This document shows, one piece after another, positions 18,376 to 27,235 of a DNA stretch of 64,000 bases. The stretch is taken from NCBI RefSeq assembly GCF_000518785.1, contig NZ_JAEG01000012.1, forward strand, positions 93,197-157,196. Direction: 5' to 3'. Both the position numbers and the translations under genes were made by a program. The first letter of the stretch is position 1, and every line of letters begins with the position of its first letter. The notes under the pieces are model-generated. The model did no database searches and was not told the DNA's origin. It saw nothing but the letters and a program-made list of their open reading frames with translations. Origin of the DNA: Paenirhizobium selenitireducens ATCC BAA-1503. GTDB taxonomy: Bacteria > Pseudomonadota > Alphaproteobacteria > Rhizobiales > Rhizobiaceae.

Positions 18376-18409
18376 AAGGCCACGCTGTCCCTTTGAACCG
18401 CGTGGCCTT
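18376..18409 (-). terminator. Rho-independent terminator after the aldehyde dehydrogenase
   Basis: On the minus strand a 10-bp stem (AAGGCCACGC / GCGTGGCCTT) with a 14-base loop is followed by TCCTTTTTGAATTTT. It lies about 24 bases past the stop of the 18433-19974 gene and would end the catabolic transcript. Confidence 0.75.
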
Positions 18410-18432
18410 CAATTGGATCGGCTGATCGTTGA

Positions 18433-19974
18433 TCAGCCCACGTCGAACTTCACGCCCTGGGCGAGCGGCAGGGTCTTGCCGAAGTTCACCGTGTTGGTGG
18501 CGCGGCGCATATAGGCCTTCCAGGCGTCGGAGCCGGATTCGCGACCGCCACCGGTTTCCTTTTCGCCACCGAAGGCGCCGCCGATTTCAGCACCGGACGG
18601 GCCGATGTTGACGTTGGCGATCCCGCAATCCGAGCCGCGGTCCGACACGAAGGCTTCCGCCTCGCGCAGGTCGTTGGTGAAGATCGACGACGACAGGCCC
18701 TGGGGAACGTCGTTGTTCAGCGCCAGCGCTTCGTCGAAGTCCTTGTACTTCATCACGTAGAGGATCGGCGCGAAGGTCTCCTCGACGACCGGGCCGGTCT
18801 GGGCCGGCATTTCGACGAGCGCGGGACGAACGTAGAAGGCTTCCGCAGCATCGCCTGCGTTCACCCGTTCGCCACCGGCAACCTTGCCGCCGGCCGCCTT
18901 GGCGGCATCCAGGGCATGCTGCATGCGGTCGAAGGCACCCTTGTCGATCAGCGGGCCGATCAGGTTGCCGGCTTCCAACGGATTGCCGATGGTAACGGAA
19001 CCGTAGGCCTTGATCAGGCGCGGAACGAGCGTGTCGTAGACGCTTTCATGGACGAAGAGGCGACGCAGCGAGGTGCAGCGCTGTCCGGCGGTGCCCATGG
19101 CAGCGAAGGCGACGCCGCGCAGCGTCAGGTCGAGGTCGGCGGTCGGGCCGACGATCGCCGCATTGTTACCGCCGAGCTCGAGGATCGAGCGGCCGAAACG
19201 GGTGGCGACGCGCGGGCCGACGGTGCGGCCCATGGCGGTCGAGCCGGTTGCGGAGATCAGCGGAACCTTCGGATGGTCGACGAGGACTTCGCCGATGTCG
19301 CGGCCGCCGATCAGCAGGGTCGACAGGTTGGCAGGCGCCTTGCCGCCATCGGCGACGTAGCGGCTGACGGCCTTTTCGAAGATCGCCTGGGTGGCGATGG
19401 CGGTGAGCGGGGTCTTTTCCGACGGCTTCCAGATGGTGGAGTTGCCGCAGACCAGCGCCAGCGCCGAGTTCCAGGCCCAGACGGCGACCGGGAAGTTGAA
19501 GGCCGAGATGATGCCGGTGACGCCGAGCGGATGCCAGGTTTCCATCATGCGGTGCTCGGCGCGTTCGGTGGCGATCGTCAGGCCGTAGAGCTGACGCGAC
19601 AGGCCGACGGCGAAATCGCAGATGTCGATCATTTCCTGGACTTCGCCGAGACCTTCCGAGGTGATCTTGCCGACTTCGATGGAGACCAGACGGCCGAGGT
19701 CGGCCTTGGCGGTGCGCAGTTCTTCGCCGAGCAGGCGGATCAGTTCGCCACGCTTGGGCGCCGGGACGAGGCGCCATTCGAGGAAAGCCTGATGGGCGGC
19801 GCCGATGGCGGTCTTGGTGTCGGCGGCATTGATCTCGGCAACGGCGGCGATCTTCTCGCCGTTGATCGGCGAGCGGACGGACAGCGTGCCACCGGCGAGG
19901 CTGGCGGCGGGCACGCCGAGGCGGCCCATGATGGCGGCCACTTCGGCCGTGAAGTTCAGGTTGGCAAGGGTCAT
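18433..19974 (-). CDS. amaB: L-aminoadipate-semialdehyde dehydrogenase (ALDH7 type)
   Basis: A 513-residue NAD(P)-dependent aldehyde dehydrogenase of the ALDH7/AmaB group. It oxidises 2-aminoadipate 6-semialdehyde (in equilibrium with piperideine-6-carboxylate) to L-2-aminoadipate. Catalytic Cys300 is in GTAGQRCTSLRRLF, the general-base Glu is in LELGGNN, and the cofactor segment includes SAFNFPVAVWAWN. The ALDH7 traits RRLFVHESVYD and the C-terminal GGGRESGSDAWKAYMRR are present. It lies 59 bases after the FAD oxidase gene, matching the amaA-amaB pair of Pseudomonas lysine/pipecolate catabolism. ATG at 19974 follows GGAAGGA. Confidence 0.88.
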   Translation of the reverse strand: MTLANLNFTAEVAAIMGRLGVPAASLAGGTLSVRSPINGEKIAAVAEINAADTKTAIGAAHQAFLEWRLVPAPKRGELIRLLGEELRTAKADLGRLVSIEVGKITSEGLGEVQEMIDICDFAVGLSRQLYGLTIATERAEHRMMETWHPLGVTGIISAFNFPVAVWAWNSALALVCGNSTIWKPSEKTPLTAIATQAIFEKAVSRYVADGGKAPANLSTLLIGGRDIGEVLVDHPKVPLISATGSTAMGRTVGPRVATRFGRSILELGGNNAAIVGPTADLDLTLRGVAFAAMGTAGQRCTSLRRLFVHESVYDTLVPRLIKAYGSVTIGNPLEAGNLIGPLIDKGAFDRMQHALDAAKAAGGKVAGGERVNAGDAAEAFYVRPALVEMPAQTGPVVEETFAPILYVMKYKDFDEALALNNDVPQGLSSSIFTNDLREAEAFVSDRGSDCGIANVNIGPSGAEIGGAFGGEKETGGGRESGSDAWKAYMRRATNTVNFGKTLPLAQGVKFDVG

Positions 19975-20033
19975 GGTGTTCCTTCCAGTGATTTCGGATT
20001 GTCCGTTATCGGTTGTCTTCGAGTGCGTCTTCT

Positions 20034-21317
20034 TCAGAAGCGCGCCCCGGTGAAATGGGCGATCTGGGCGCCAGCCTCGTAGTAGGCGCCCTTCAGGTTG
20101 CGAAGCGGAGCTTCAACGACGTCTCTGACCGGCAGCGGCAGATCCGCTTCCGAGAGTTCGCCGAGGATATGGCGAGCCAGTGTCTTACCGAAAACCGTCC
20201 CCGGCGCAATGCCGCGGCCGTTATAGCCGGAAAAGCCCACGACATTCGGCGCGAACTTGTGGAAACGCGGGATGGCGTCGTCGGTCATGCCGATGCGGCC
20301 ATACCATTCGGTTTCGAATTCGACATTGTCGAGATCGGGGAAGAGCTTCTTCAGCGCTCGCTTGGCCCAGGAACGGTGGACCGGAAGGCCCGTGTTGCGA
20401 AGGGCGCCGCAGCTGCCGAAGACCAGCCGGCCCGCCCGGTCCATGCGGAAGGAGGAAAGCACTTCCTTCGTGTCCCAGCAGCCCTCGCGGTCCGGCAGGA
20501 TTTTCTTCAGCTGTTCGGCGGAGAGCGGCTTGGTGGCGAAGTTGAAATAGGGGAGCAGCACCTGTTCGTTGCGCACCGCTTCCCACGGGCCGGTCGAATA
20601 GTATTCGGAGGCGACGATGATCCAGTCGGCCGACACCGAACCGTTTGCCGTCTTCACCACCCAGCGGCTGCCATTGCGTTCCGTCGAGACGGCGGCGCTG
20701 CCGGTATGGATCTTCGCACCGGCAGCGATCGCTGCCTTGGCGAGCCCCCGAACATAGGCCAGCGGCTGGAGCGTTCCGGCGCGCATGTCGAGCAGCGCTC
20801 CGGCATAGGCCGACGTGCCGATCCGCTTCGCCGTCTCCTCGGCCGACAGGATACGCACATCGGCACCCCGCGCTGCCCACTGGCTGCAACGTTCCTTGAT
20901 TTCCTCGAGGCCGGCTTTTCCCACGGCGCAGTGCAGCGTGCCGTTCTTCTCCAGCTCGCAGGCGATCTCATGCTTTTCGATGAGGGCCCGCACCAGGAGC
21001 GGCGCATTGCCGAGCAGGTCGAGAACGCGCTCGCCATAGACCGGACCGAGCACCCCGGGAATCTCCGACGGCATGACCCACATGCCGCCGTTGATCAGGC
21101 CGACATTGCGTCCGGCTCCGCCGAAACCGATCTCGGTCGCTTCGAGCAGGACCACCTTGGTTCCGGCCTCGGCAAGGTGCAGCGCTGCGGAAATGCCGGT
21201 ATAGCCGCCGCCGACGATGACGACGTCAGCCTCGACCGGGCCCGAAAGCGGCGGCGTCACGGGTGCGGCCGGGGCGGTCTTTTCCCACAGGCCGTGGGAG
21301 CGGGGATCGTTCAGCAT
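20034..21317 (-). CDS. amaA: FAD oxidoreductase, L-pipecolate oxidase-like
   Basis: A 427-residue flavoprotein of the DadA/glycine-oxidase family. The FAD-binding motif VVIVGGGYTGISAALHLAEAG begins near residue 31, followed by VVLLEATEIGFGGAGRN (the ribose Glu and small-residue flavin loop); the C-terminal FAD segment is GFSGYNGRGIAPGT. Family members oxidise secondary amines or amino acids. Because it is paired with the ALDH7 enzyme, oxidation of L-pipecolate to piperideine-6-carboxylate is the best guess. A related gamma-glutamylputrescine oxidase (PuuB-like) role is an alternative, but no puu genes are present. It is divergent from a LysR gene. Confidence 0.75.
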   Translation of the reverse strand: MLNDPRSHGLWEKTAPAAPVTPPLSGPVEADVVIVGGGYTGISAALHLAEAGTKVVLLEATEIGFGGAGRNVGLINGGMWVMPSEIPGVLGPVYGERVLDLLGNAPLLVRALIEKHEIACELEKNGTLHCAVGKAGLEEIKERCSQWAARGADVRILSAEETAKRIGTSAYAGALLDMRAGTLQPLAYVRGLAKAAIAAGAKIHTGSAAVSTERNGSRWVVKTANGSVSADWIIVASEYYSTGPWEAVRNEQVLLPYFNFATKPLSAEQLKKILPDREGCWDTKEVLSSFRMDRAGRLVFGSCGALRNTGLPVHRSWAKRALKKLFPDLDNVEFETEWYGRIGMTDDAIPRFHKFAPNVVGFSGYNGRGIAPGTVFGKTLARHILGELSEADLPLPVRDVVEAPLRNLKGAYYEAGAQIAHFTGARF

Positions 21318-21528
21318 AGGGCTTTCCTTCAGGGTGGTCGCGGGAGACGGCCGAAAAGACGTGTCGTTTGCGGTGACGGGCGATCGCGGCTGGCTTTTGC
21401 GCTACGGCAGCGCCAAAGGCGTCCTTCGCTCGCATCATTCCGAAACGTAAAGTCTTGCGAAATCTAGAAGACGAATCTAACCCGTTCCAACGATAATTTC
21501 TCAAGAGTTCATTCCGTCGAGGTATAAC

Positions 21529-22446
21529 ATGCTCCCGGCCCGGCGCTTCCTTCCGTCGCTTTCACTGCTCGCCGCCTTCGAGGCCGCGGCTCGAACCGGC
21601 AGCATAACGGCTGCGGCGCGCGAACTCGACCTGACGCAGAGCGCAGTGAGCCGCCAGATCAAGGCTCTGGAGGACCAGCTGGGCGTCGAGCTTTTCCTGC
21701 GGGAACGCCAGACCATCCGCCTCACCGTGGCCGGCGACGGTTATGCCCGGGAAATCCGGGAAGCGCTGAGGCGCATTTCCAGCGCCTCGCTCAATCTGCG
21801 GGCCAATCCGCATGGCGGCACGCTGAACCTCGCCGTTCTTCCGACCTTCGGGGCACAATGGCTCGCACCACGGCTGGCCCGTTTTCTCGCGGACAATCCG
21901 GGCATTACCATCAATCTCATCACCCGCCTGTCGCCCTTCGATTTCCGGCTGGATTCCATCGACGCGGCGATCCATTTCGGCGAACCGGTGTGGCCCGGCG
22001 CGGAGCTCGCCCTGCTGATGGGCGAGACGACGGTTCCCGCCTGCAGCCCGGCGTTCAAGGCGGCGCACAGGCTCGAAAGGCCGGCCGACATCCTCGATGT
22101 GCCGCTGCTGCATCTGACAACCCGGCCGGATGCCTGGGAAAAGTGGCTGACTGCCAATGGCGTGGTGTTTGAGTCCATTCACGGCATGCTGTTTGACCAG
22201 TTCGCCGCAGCCTCTCAGGCCGCGATCGGCGGGCTCGGTGTGGCCCTTTTGCCGATCTTCCTGTTTCGCGAGGAACTGGCGCGGGGCGATCTCGTCCCGG
22301 CGATCGATCGAGAGGTCGAGAGCGAAGGGCGCTACTATCTGGCCTTCACCCGTGAGCGGGCCGCCTATCCACCGCTTGTTGCGTTTCGCAAATGGATCCT
22401 TGAGGAAGCGGCGCAGGAGCGGTCCGGGTCCGGCGAAGCCGGCTGA
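21529..22446 (+). CDS. LysR-family regulator (GcvA-like)
   Basis: A 305-residue LysR regulator. The N-terminal winged helix (residues 7-66) reads LSLLAAFEAAARTGSITAAA and ELDLTQSAVSRQIKALE; the effector domain starts near residue 95 (GGTLNLAVLPTFGAQWLAPRL), typical of the GcvA/AmpR subfamily. It is transcribed away from the pipecolate-oxidase-like gene, 211 bases between the starts, so it likely controls the amaA-amaB pair from that shared region. The effector is unknown; a pathway intermediate such as pipecolate or aminoadipate is a reasonable guess. Confidence 0.9.
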   Translation: MLPARRFLPSLSLLAAFEAAARTGSITAAARELDLTQSAVSRQIKALEDQLGVELFLRERQTIRLTVAGDGYAREIREALRRISSASLNLRANPHGGTLNLAVLPTFGAQWLAPRLARFLADNPGITINLITRLSPFDFRLDSIDAAIHFGEPVWPGAELALLMGETTVPACSPAFKAAHRLERPADILDVPLLHLTTRPDAWEKWLTANGVVFESIHGMLFDQFAAASQAAIGGLGVALLPIFLFREELARGDLVPAIDREVESEGRYYLAFTRERAAYPPLVAFRKWILEEAAQERSGSGEAG

Positions 22447-22455
22447 TAGCGTCCG

Positions 22456-22860
22456 TCAGAGCGTTCGGCTCGCGGCCAGAACGGCGGCAAAACCGAGATG
22501 GGTCAGGTGATGAAGCGTCTGGTCCGTGCCGAGCAGCCACCAGAAGCCGGTCTTGGCGGCGTCGAGGCCGAGCCGGGACTGGAGAACCGCCTTCGCCCGG
22601 TCGATGGCGAAATGTACGAGGAAGTCGACGAGACCGATCCAGGCAAGAGACGGCGCGACGACGGAAAAGATCAGGCCCGTCATCGCCCCGTGCAGTCCGG
22701 CGTGCAGGGTCAGCGGCAGGAGCCAGGCCTTGCGGTGCTGCTTGCCGACGGCGATCCACCGCGTCTGCAGGACGAAATCGGCGGCGAGGTGCTTCAGCAG
22801 GAACAGCGCGATGCCCCACATTATCCAAGGGGTGGAGATCGTATCGGGCAGGCTCGGCAT
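22456..22860 (-). CDS. DUF3307-like membrane protein
   Basis: A 134-residue integral membrane protein with about four hydrophobic helices. It shows KHLAADFVLQTRWIAVGKQ, LHAGLHG, LVDFLVHFAIDRAKA and DQTLHHLTHL, a pattern of conserved His and Asp in membrane helices seen in DUF3307 proteins, whose function is not known. ATG at 22860 has GAAGGAAA about five bases upstream, better than the upstream in-frame ATG at 22905. It converges on the LysR gene (nine bases between stops). Confidence 0.7.
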   Translation of the reverse strand: MPSLPDTISTPWIMWGIALFLLKHLAADFVLQTRWIAVGKQHRKAWLLPLTLHAGLHGAMTGLIFSVVAPSLAWIGLVDFLVHFAIDRAKAVLQSRLGLDAAKTGFWWLLGTDQTLHHLTHLGFAAVLAASRTL

Positions 22861-23035
22861 TTCGTTTCCTTCAACCAGGATGCTGTCTGGGAGGAGCATA
22901 GACACTCCCCGGAACAGCTGTGAAGGCGACTTGTGTGGAGCTTCGGTTTGCCATTTGTGAAGCGTTTACAACATCTGAAAAGTTGAACGTCCGGCGTTAT
23001 GTTGAATTAAGCACCTTGCCGTAGCCCATTCTGGC

Positions 23036-25963
23036 TCACCAGCCATCGGAAAGCACCTTTTCCAGCATGGCGGCGAAGAAGTCGGCGCTGTCCCGGGACA
23101 GGCAGAGCGGTGGCTTTATTTTCAAAACGTTAAGATGGTCGCCTGTCGGTTGCATGATGACGCCGAGATCAAGCAGCCGGTCGCAGATTGCCGCCGTCTC
23201 CTCGGTGGCAGGCTCCAGCGTCTCGCGGTCGCGGACGAATTCGAGGCCGAGATAGAGCCCCATGCCATGGACCGCGCCGACCAGCGGGAAGCGCTGGCCG
23301 AGGGCTTCGAGCCGGGATTTCAGATAGTCGCCCGTTTCCCGGGCATTCTCCTGCAAGCCTTCGTCGCGCATGATGTCGAGCACCGTCATGCCGACCACGC
23401 AACTGACCGGGCTGCCGCCGGCCGAGGAGAAGAAGTAACCCTCGTTCTCCAGCGCGTCGGCGATCTCTCGGCGGGTAATGACCGCGCCGAGCGGCTGGCC
23501 ATTGCCCATGCCCTTGGCAACGGTGATGATGTCCGGCACCACGCCCTGCTCTTCGAAACCCCAGAAGAAATGGCCGAGGCGTCCGTAACCGACCTGCACC
23601 TCGTCGGCGATGCAGACGCCGCCGCGCGCGCGGATCATGCCGTAAACCTCGTCGAGGTAGCCGGGCGGCAGCGGAATGCCGCCGGCATTGCCGTAGACGC
23701 TCTCGCAGATGAATCCGCCAAGGCTTTCGCCCGCTTCCTCGATCGCGTCCAGTGCCTTGGCGACGCTTGCCACATAATCCGCGGTCGATGCGGCGCCGCG
23801 GAAGGGGCCGCGATAGGTATTGGGCGCGGTCACCGGGTGGACCCATCCGGGGCGGGTTTCGAGCGCGCGCGGGTTGTCGGCGATCGAGGTGGAGACGGCG
23901 TCGCTCGCCACGGTCCAGCCGTGATAGGCCTCGAGCAGGCTGACGATGTTGTGCGATCCGCTCTTTGCCCAGGCCAGGCGAAGGGCAAGGTCGACGGCTT
24001 CCGAGCCGCTGTTGACGAGAAAGACCGTATCGAGCCCTTCGGGCGCTAGCGATGCGAGGCGATCGGAAAATTCCGCGACGGCGGCGTAGTGGAAACGCGA
24101 ATTGGTGTTGAGCAGCGACCATTGGTGCCCGGCGGCACGCGCCAGCCGAGGGTGGCCATGGCCGACGATGGAGACGTTGTTGACCATGTCGAGGTAGGAC
24201 CGGCCAGTGACGGAGAACATGTGCTCCTTCCAGCCACGCTCGATCTGCGGCGGGTCGGCGTAATAGTTCTTCTGCGGTTTGGCGAAGCTCTTCTTGCGCT
24301 TGGCGAGCAGGGCGGCACTCTGCGGTGCGGGCGCGTCGAGATCCGCGCCGATCAGCGTGGCGGGCGAGGGGCAGAGCCAGCCCCAGACCGTGGCATGAGA
24401 CGGCCGGGCGAAGAGGGGCGGCACGAGGTCCGGATCCCGGCAGAGCTGAAGCCGCAGGCCGCCGACCGCACCGGCCACGCCGGCAATGGTCCCGATCGGC
24501 GTGCCGGCCTCGATCTCTGCGCCTTCTTCCAGCGGGCAATCAATGCCGTCCAGATGCAGCGAGATTTCCGGCGTCGAGAGGATGAGGTGATGCCCGTCCT
24601 TGACGACGCGGGCCGAAAACGGTGCGACGGCCGTGGTTGTCGCCGGCAGGCAGACGTCGACATGCAGCGCGAAAGTGGCTGGTGCACGCTCGGACAGTGT
24701 CCGGGTGTAGGAAAGCCGGTATTCGCCATAGCGCGTCGAGGAGACCCCCGTCTCGGCGGCGGCGCGGGCCAGAAGCTTCCAGTCTATCTGCGGGTCGGAC
24801 CAGTTGTCCTCGACAAGCGCGTCGCTCATCACCGAAAGATCGGTGAGGCGCACCATTTCGGGTGTGATCTCGGGGAGAAGTCGTGCGAGTACGCCCGTAT
24901 CGAACGCCGGGGCACCGTGGCCGACCGCGTCCAGGATTGCGGTTTCCATCAGAGCGAAAGGAACCGAGGTCGCAACCTCGAACATTTCCCGTTCATGGGC
25001 GGCGTTGCCCAGGACATAGTCGTTGTTCGGATCGATGGCCAGTTGCTGTTCGGTGCTGGCGACGAGCACACCGGCGCGCGCCACGATTAGCGGCCAGAGT
25101 GCCTTCAGTTCCGCCTCGTTGAGCGGGTAGTGTTCCTGGAAGGCGCGGACCGCGGGCAGAATGAAAAACGGGTCGCCATCGGCATGATGCAGGAGCGCGG
25201 TGCAGGTGACGGCGAGGTCGGCGACCAGCCAGCCGGTGATGACATCGCCGAAATCGATGACGCCGTCCGGCATCATGCGGCCTTCCCTGTCGGGCCGCGC
25301 GACCACGTTGTCGTCGGTGATGTCGTGGTGGATCGCCTGAACCCGAAGCTTTCCGGCGAGCGGCTGGATGCGCTTGACCGCCGTCACCATGGCCTTGGCG
25401 ATCCGGTCGCGCCGCGCATGGTCCGTCACGGCCTTCAGCAGGTGCAGCGCGACAGGTCCGGCCCGGCGAAGGTCCCACTGCAGTTCACGGTCCAGCCCCG
25501 GATGGGAAAAATCCTTGAGACCGAGCGCGATGCGGGCGGTCAGCCCCCCCAGTTCCGCCACGACCTGCGGCGCCAAATACTTGCGCTGCGTCAGCGGTTC
25601 GCCGTCGAGATAGGTGAGCAGCCGCACCTGATAGTCTTCGTCATCGATCGTCAGGACGAGGATGTCTTCACCGCCCTCGGCCAGGATGGGTTCGGGGATA
25701 CGGGGGATGTCTGCAAGGGTGGCCAGGTGACGCATGGCGGCATTCTGGGCGGCTAGCTCGATCGTCGCGTATTCGGCGTGGCAGATCTTCAGGACGTAGA
25801 ACGCCTCGCCGGTGTCGATGCGGTAATTGCGGTCCTGCTGGCTGCCGAGTTCCTTGAGGTCACCCTCCAGGCCGTAATAGTTCCTGAGAATGCCAGCCGC
25901 CTGCTCTGCCGACACGTTCGGACGGGGCAGTTCTGTGCGCTTGAGCAAGGCGGAGTCGGGCAT
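23036..25963 (-). CDS. Kinase / class III aminotransferase (phospho-lyase) fusion
   Basis: A 975-residue three-part protein. Residues about 1-350 are an APH-fold kinase like hydroxylysine kinase (HYKK): SQQDRNYRI near the start, catalytic HHDITDDN, metal-binding VIDFGD. Residues about 400-560 form a beta-rich domain resembling the M23/lipoyl-type insert (EEGAEIEAGTPIGTIAGVAG). Residues about 575-975 are a PLP class III aminotransferase fold with Lys817 in VAKGMGNG and IADEVQVGYGRLG, closest in style to the AGXT2L phospho-lyases. Such enzymes remove phosphate and ammonia from 5-phosphohydroxylysine or phosphoethanolamine. With the AASADH gene nearby, hydroxylysine breakdown fits: kinase then lyase would give aminoadipate semialdehyde. 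ATG at 25963 follows GAGGGAG. Confidence 0.8.
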   Translation of the reverse strand: MPDSALLKRTELPRPNVSAEQAAGILRNYYGLEGDLKELGSQQDRNYRIDTGEAFYVLKICHAEYATIELAAQNAAMRHLATLADIPRIPEPILAEGGEDILVLTIDDEDYQVRLLTYLDGEPLTQRKYLAPQVVAELGGLTARIALGLKDFSHPGLDRELQWDLRRAGPVALHLLKAVTDHARRDRIAKAMVTAVKRIQPLAGKLRVQAIHHDITDDNVVARPDREGRMMPDGVIDFGDVITGWLVADLAVTCTALLHHADGDPFFILPAVRAFQEHYPLNEAELKALWPLIVARAGVLVASTEQQLAIDPNNDYVLGNAAHEREMFEVATSVPFALMETAILDAVGHGAPAFDTGVLARLLPEITPEMVRLTDLSVMSDALVEDNWSDPQIDWKLLARAAAETGVSSTRYGEYRLSYTRTLSERAPATFALHVDVCLPATTTAVAPFSARVVKDGHHLILSTPEISLHLDGIDCPLEEGAEIEAGTPIGTIAGVAGAVGGLRLQLCRDPDLVPPLFARPSHATVWGWLCPSPATLIGADLDAPAPQSAALLAKRKKSFAKPQKNYYADPPQIERGWKEHMFSVTGRSYLDMVNNVSIVGHGHPRLARAAGHQWSLLNTNSRFHYAAVAEFSDRLASLAPEGLDTVFLVNSGSEAVDLALRLAWAKSGSHNIVSLLEAYHGWTVASDAVSTSIADNPRALETRPGWVHPVTAPNTYRGPFRGAASTADYVASVAKALDAIEEAGESLGGFICESVYGNAGGIPLPPGYLDEVYGMIRARGGVCIADEVQVGYGRLGHFFWGFEEQGVVPDIITVAKGMGNGQPLGAVITRREIADALENEGYFFSSAGGSPVSCVVGMTVLDIMRDEGLQENARETGDYLKSRLEALGQRFPLVGAVHGMGLYLGLEFVRDRETLEPATEETAAICDRLLDLGVIMQPTGDHLNVLKIKPPLCLSRDSADFFAAMLEKVLSDGW

Positions 25964-26032
25964 GGGTGTTCTCCCTCGAGAATCATATTGCCGACCTTAT
26001 CAAAGGTATGACAGCCGTCCATCCCGCGCACC

Positions 26033-26063
26033 GAAGCGCCCGCCGGGTAAGGCGGGCGCTTTC
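26033..26063 (-). terminator. Hairpin after purU
   Basis: An inverted repeat of about 12 bp (GAAGCGCCCGCC / GGCGGGCGCTTT) with a 6-base loop starts nine bases past the purU stop on the minus strand. It separates purU from the downstream kinase/lyase fusion. Confidence 0.65.
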
Positions 26064-26071
26064 AGGCATGT

Positions 26072-26956
26072 TCAGCCCATGCGTTCGGAAGCGTAGGAGC
26101 CGGGGCTCGCCGGGAAGACGACGGTCCGGTTGCCGTTGATGAAGGTGCGATGATGGATATGGGCGTGGATCGCCCGCGCCAGCACCTGGCTTTCCACGTC
26201 GCGTCCGATCGAGACATAGTCGTCGGCGCTCTGGGCATGGGTGATGCGGGCGACGTCCTGCTCGACGATCGGGCCTTCGTCGAGGTCCGCCGTGACATAG
26301 TGGGCGGTGGCGCCGATCAGCTTCACGCCGCGCTCGAAAGCCTGCTTGTAGGGGTTTGCGCCCTTGAAGCTCGGCAGGAAGGAGTGGTGGATGTTGATGA
26401 TCTTGCCCGACATCTTCTTGCACAGATTGTCGGAGAGGACCTGCATGTAGCGGGCCAGCACGATCAGTTCGGTGCCGGTCTGTTCGACCAGACCGAGAAG
26501 CTGCGCTTCCGCCTGCGGCTTGTTATCCTTGGTCACCTTGATGTGGTAGAAGGGAATGTCGTGGTTCACGACCACCTTCTGGTAATCGAAGTGGTTCGAA
26601 ACCACGCCGACGATCTCGATCGGCAGGGCGCCGATCTTCCAGCGGTAGAGCAGGTCGTTCAGGCAGTGGCCGAAGCGCGACACCATCAGCAGCACCTTCA
26701 CGCGATGCGCGGCGTCATGGATCTCGCTGATCATGCCGAACTTGTCCGAAATCGGCTTGAAACCCTCGACCAGCTTGTCGAGCTTGATGCCGCCTTCGGA
26801 AATGAAGCTGACGCGCATGAAGAATTTGCCGGTGTCGAGATCGTCGAACTGGGAACTGTCGACAATGTTGCAACTCTGCTCGGCCAGATAGCCGGAAATG
26901 GCAGCCACGATGCCCCTGGTGGATTTGCAGGATACCGTCAGTACATAGCTCGTCAT
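26072..26956 (-). CDS. purU: Formyltetrahydrofolate deformylase
   Basis: A 294-residue PurU that hydrolyses 10-formyl-tetrahydrofolate to formate and tetrahydrofolate, balancing one-carbon pools. An N-terminal ACT domain (residues about 1-80, STRGIVAAISGYLAEQSCNI) precedes a formyltransferase-like catalytic domain with INIHHSFLPSFKGANPY and the conserved Asp in YVTADLDEGPIVEQ. The Asn-His-Asp catalytic set is present. ATG at 26956 has AAGG eight bases upstream. A terminator-like hairpin follows, so it is probably transcribed alone. Confidence 0.94.
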   Translation of the reverse strand: MTSYVLTVSCKSTRGIVAAISGYLAEQSCNIVDSSQFDDLDTGKFFMRVSFISEGGIKLDKLVEGFKPISDKFGMISEIHDAAHRVKVLLMVSRFGHCLNDLLYRWKIGALPIEIVGVVSNHFDYQKVVVNHDIPFYHIKVTKDNKPQAEAQLLGLVEQTGTELIVLARYMQVLSDNLCKKMSGKIINIHHSFLPSFKGANPYKQAFERGVKLIGATAHYVTADLDEGPIVEQDVARITHAQSADDYVSIGRDVESQVLARAIHAHIHHRTFINGNRTVVFPASPGSYASERMG

Positions 26957-27235
26957 AGTCTCAACCTTTTCCTCGTCCCGGGGGGTGACGCCGCTGTCTT
27001 ATCGCAGTCACGACGCGCCGGAAAGATCGGCGTTTCGGTGCGCATTGGCGATGCTCGCTTCACCCATTGGCATCAAGCTTAGGGACAGGGCCGGAAAACT
27101 CCGTTCCCATTGCGCCTTTCATCTGCGTATCCCCGTCGTCACCAAAGAGCGCGATGAATGGGCGGCGCGATCGGATCGGTTGACCGGGCGGCGCGGCAGT
27201 CATTAACCTGTGGGCACCGAACGCGAAAGGTTACC

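Noticed and set aside
26985..27206. 73-codon frame between purU and the GH5 gene
   Set aside because: No ribosome-binding site or recognisable protein; likely chance.
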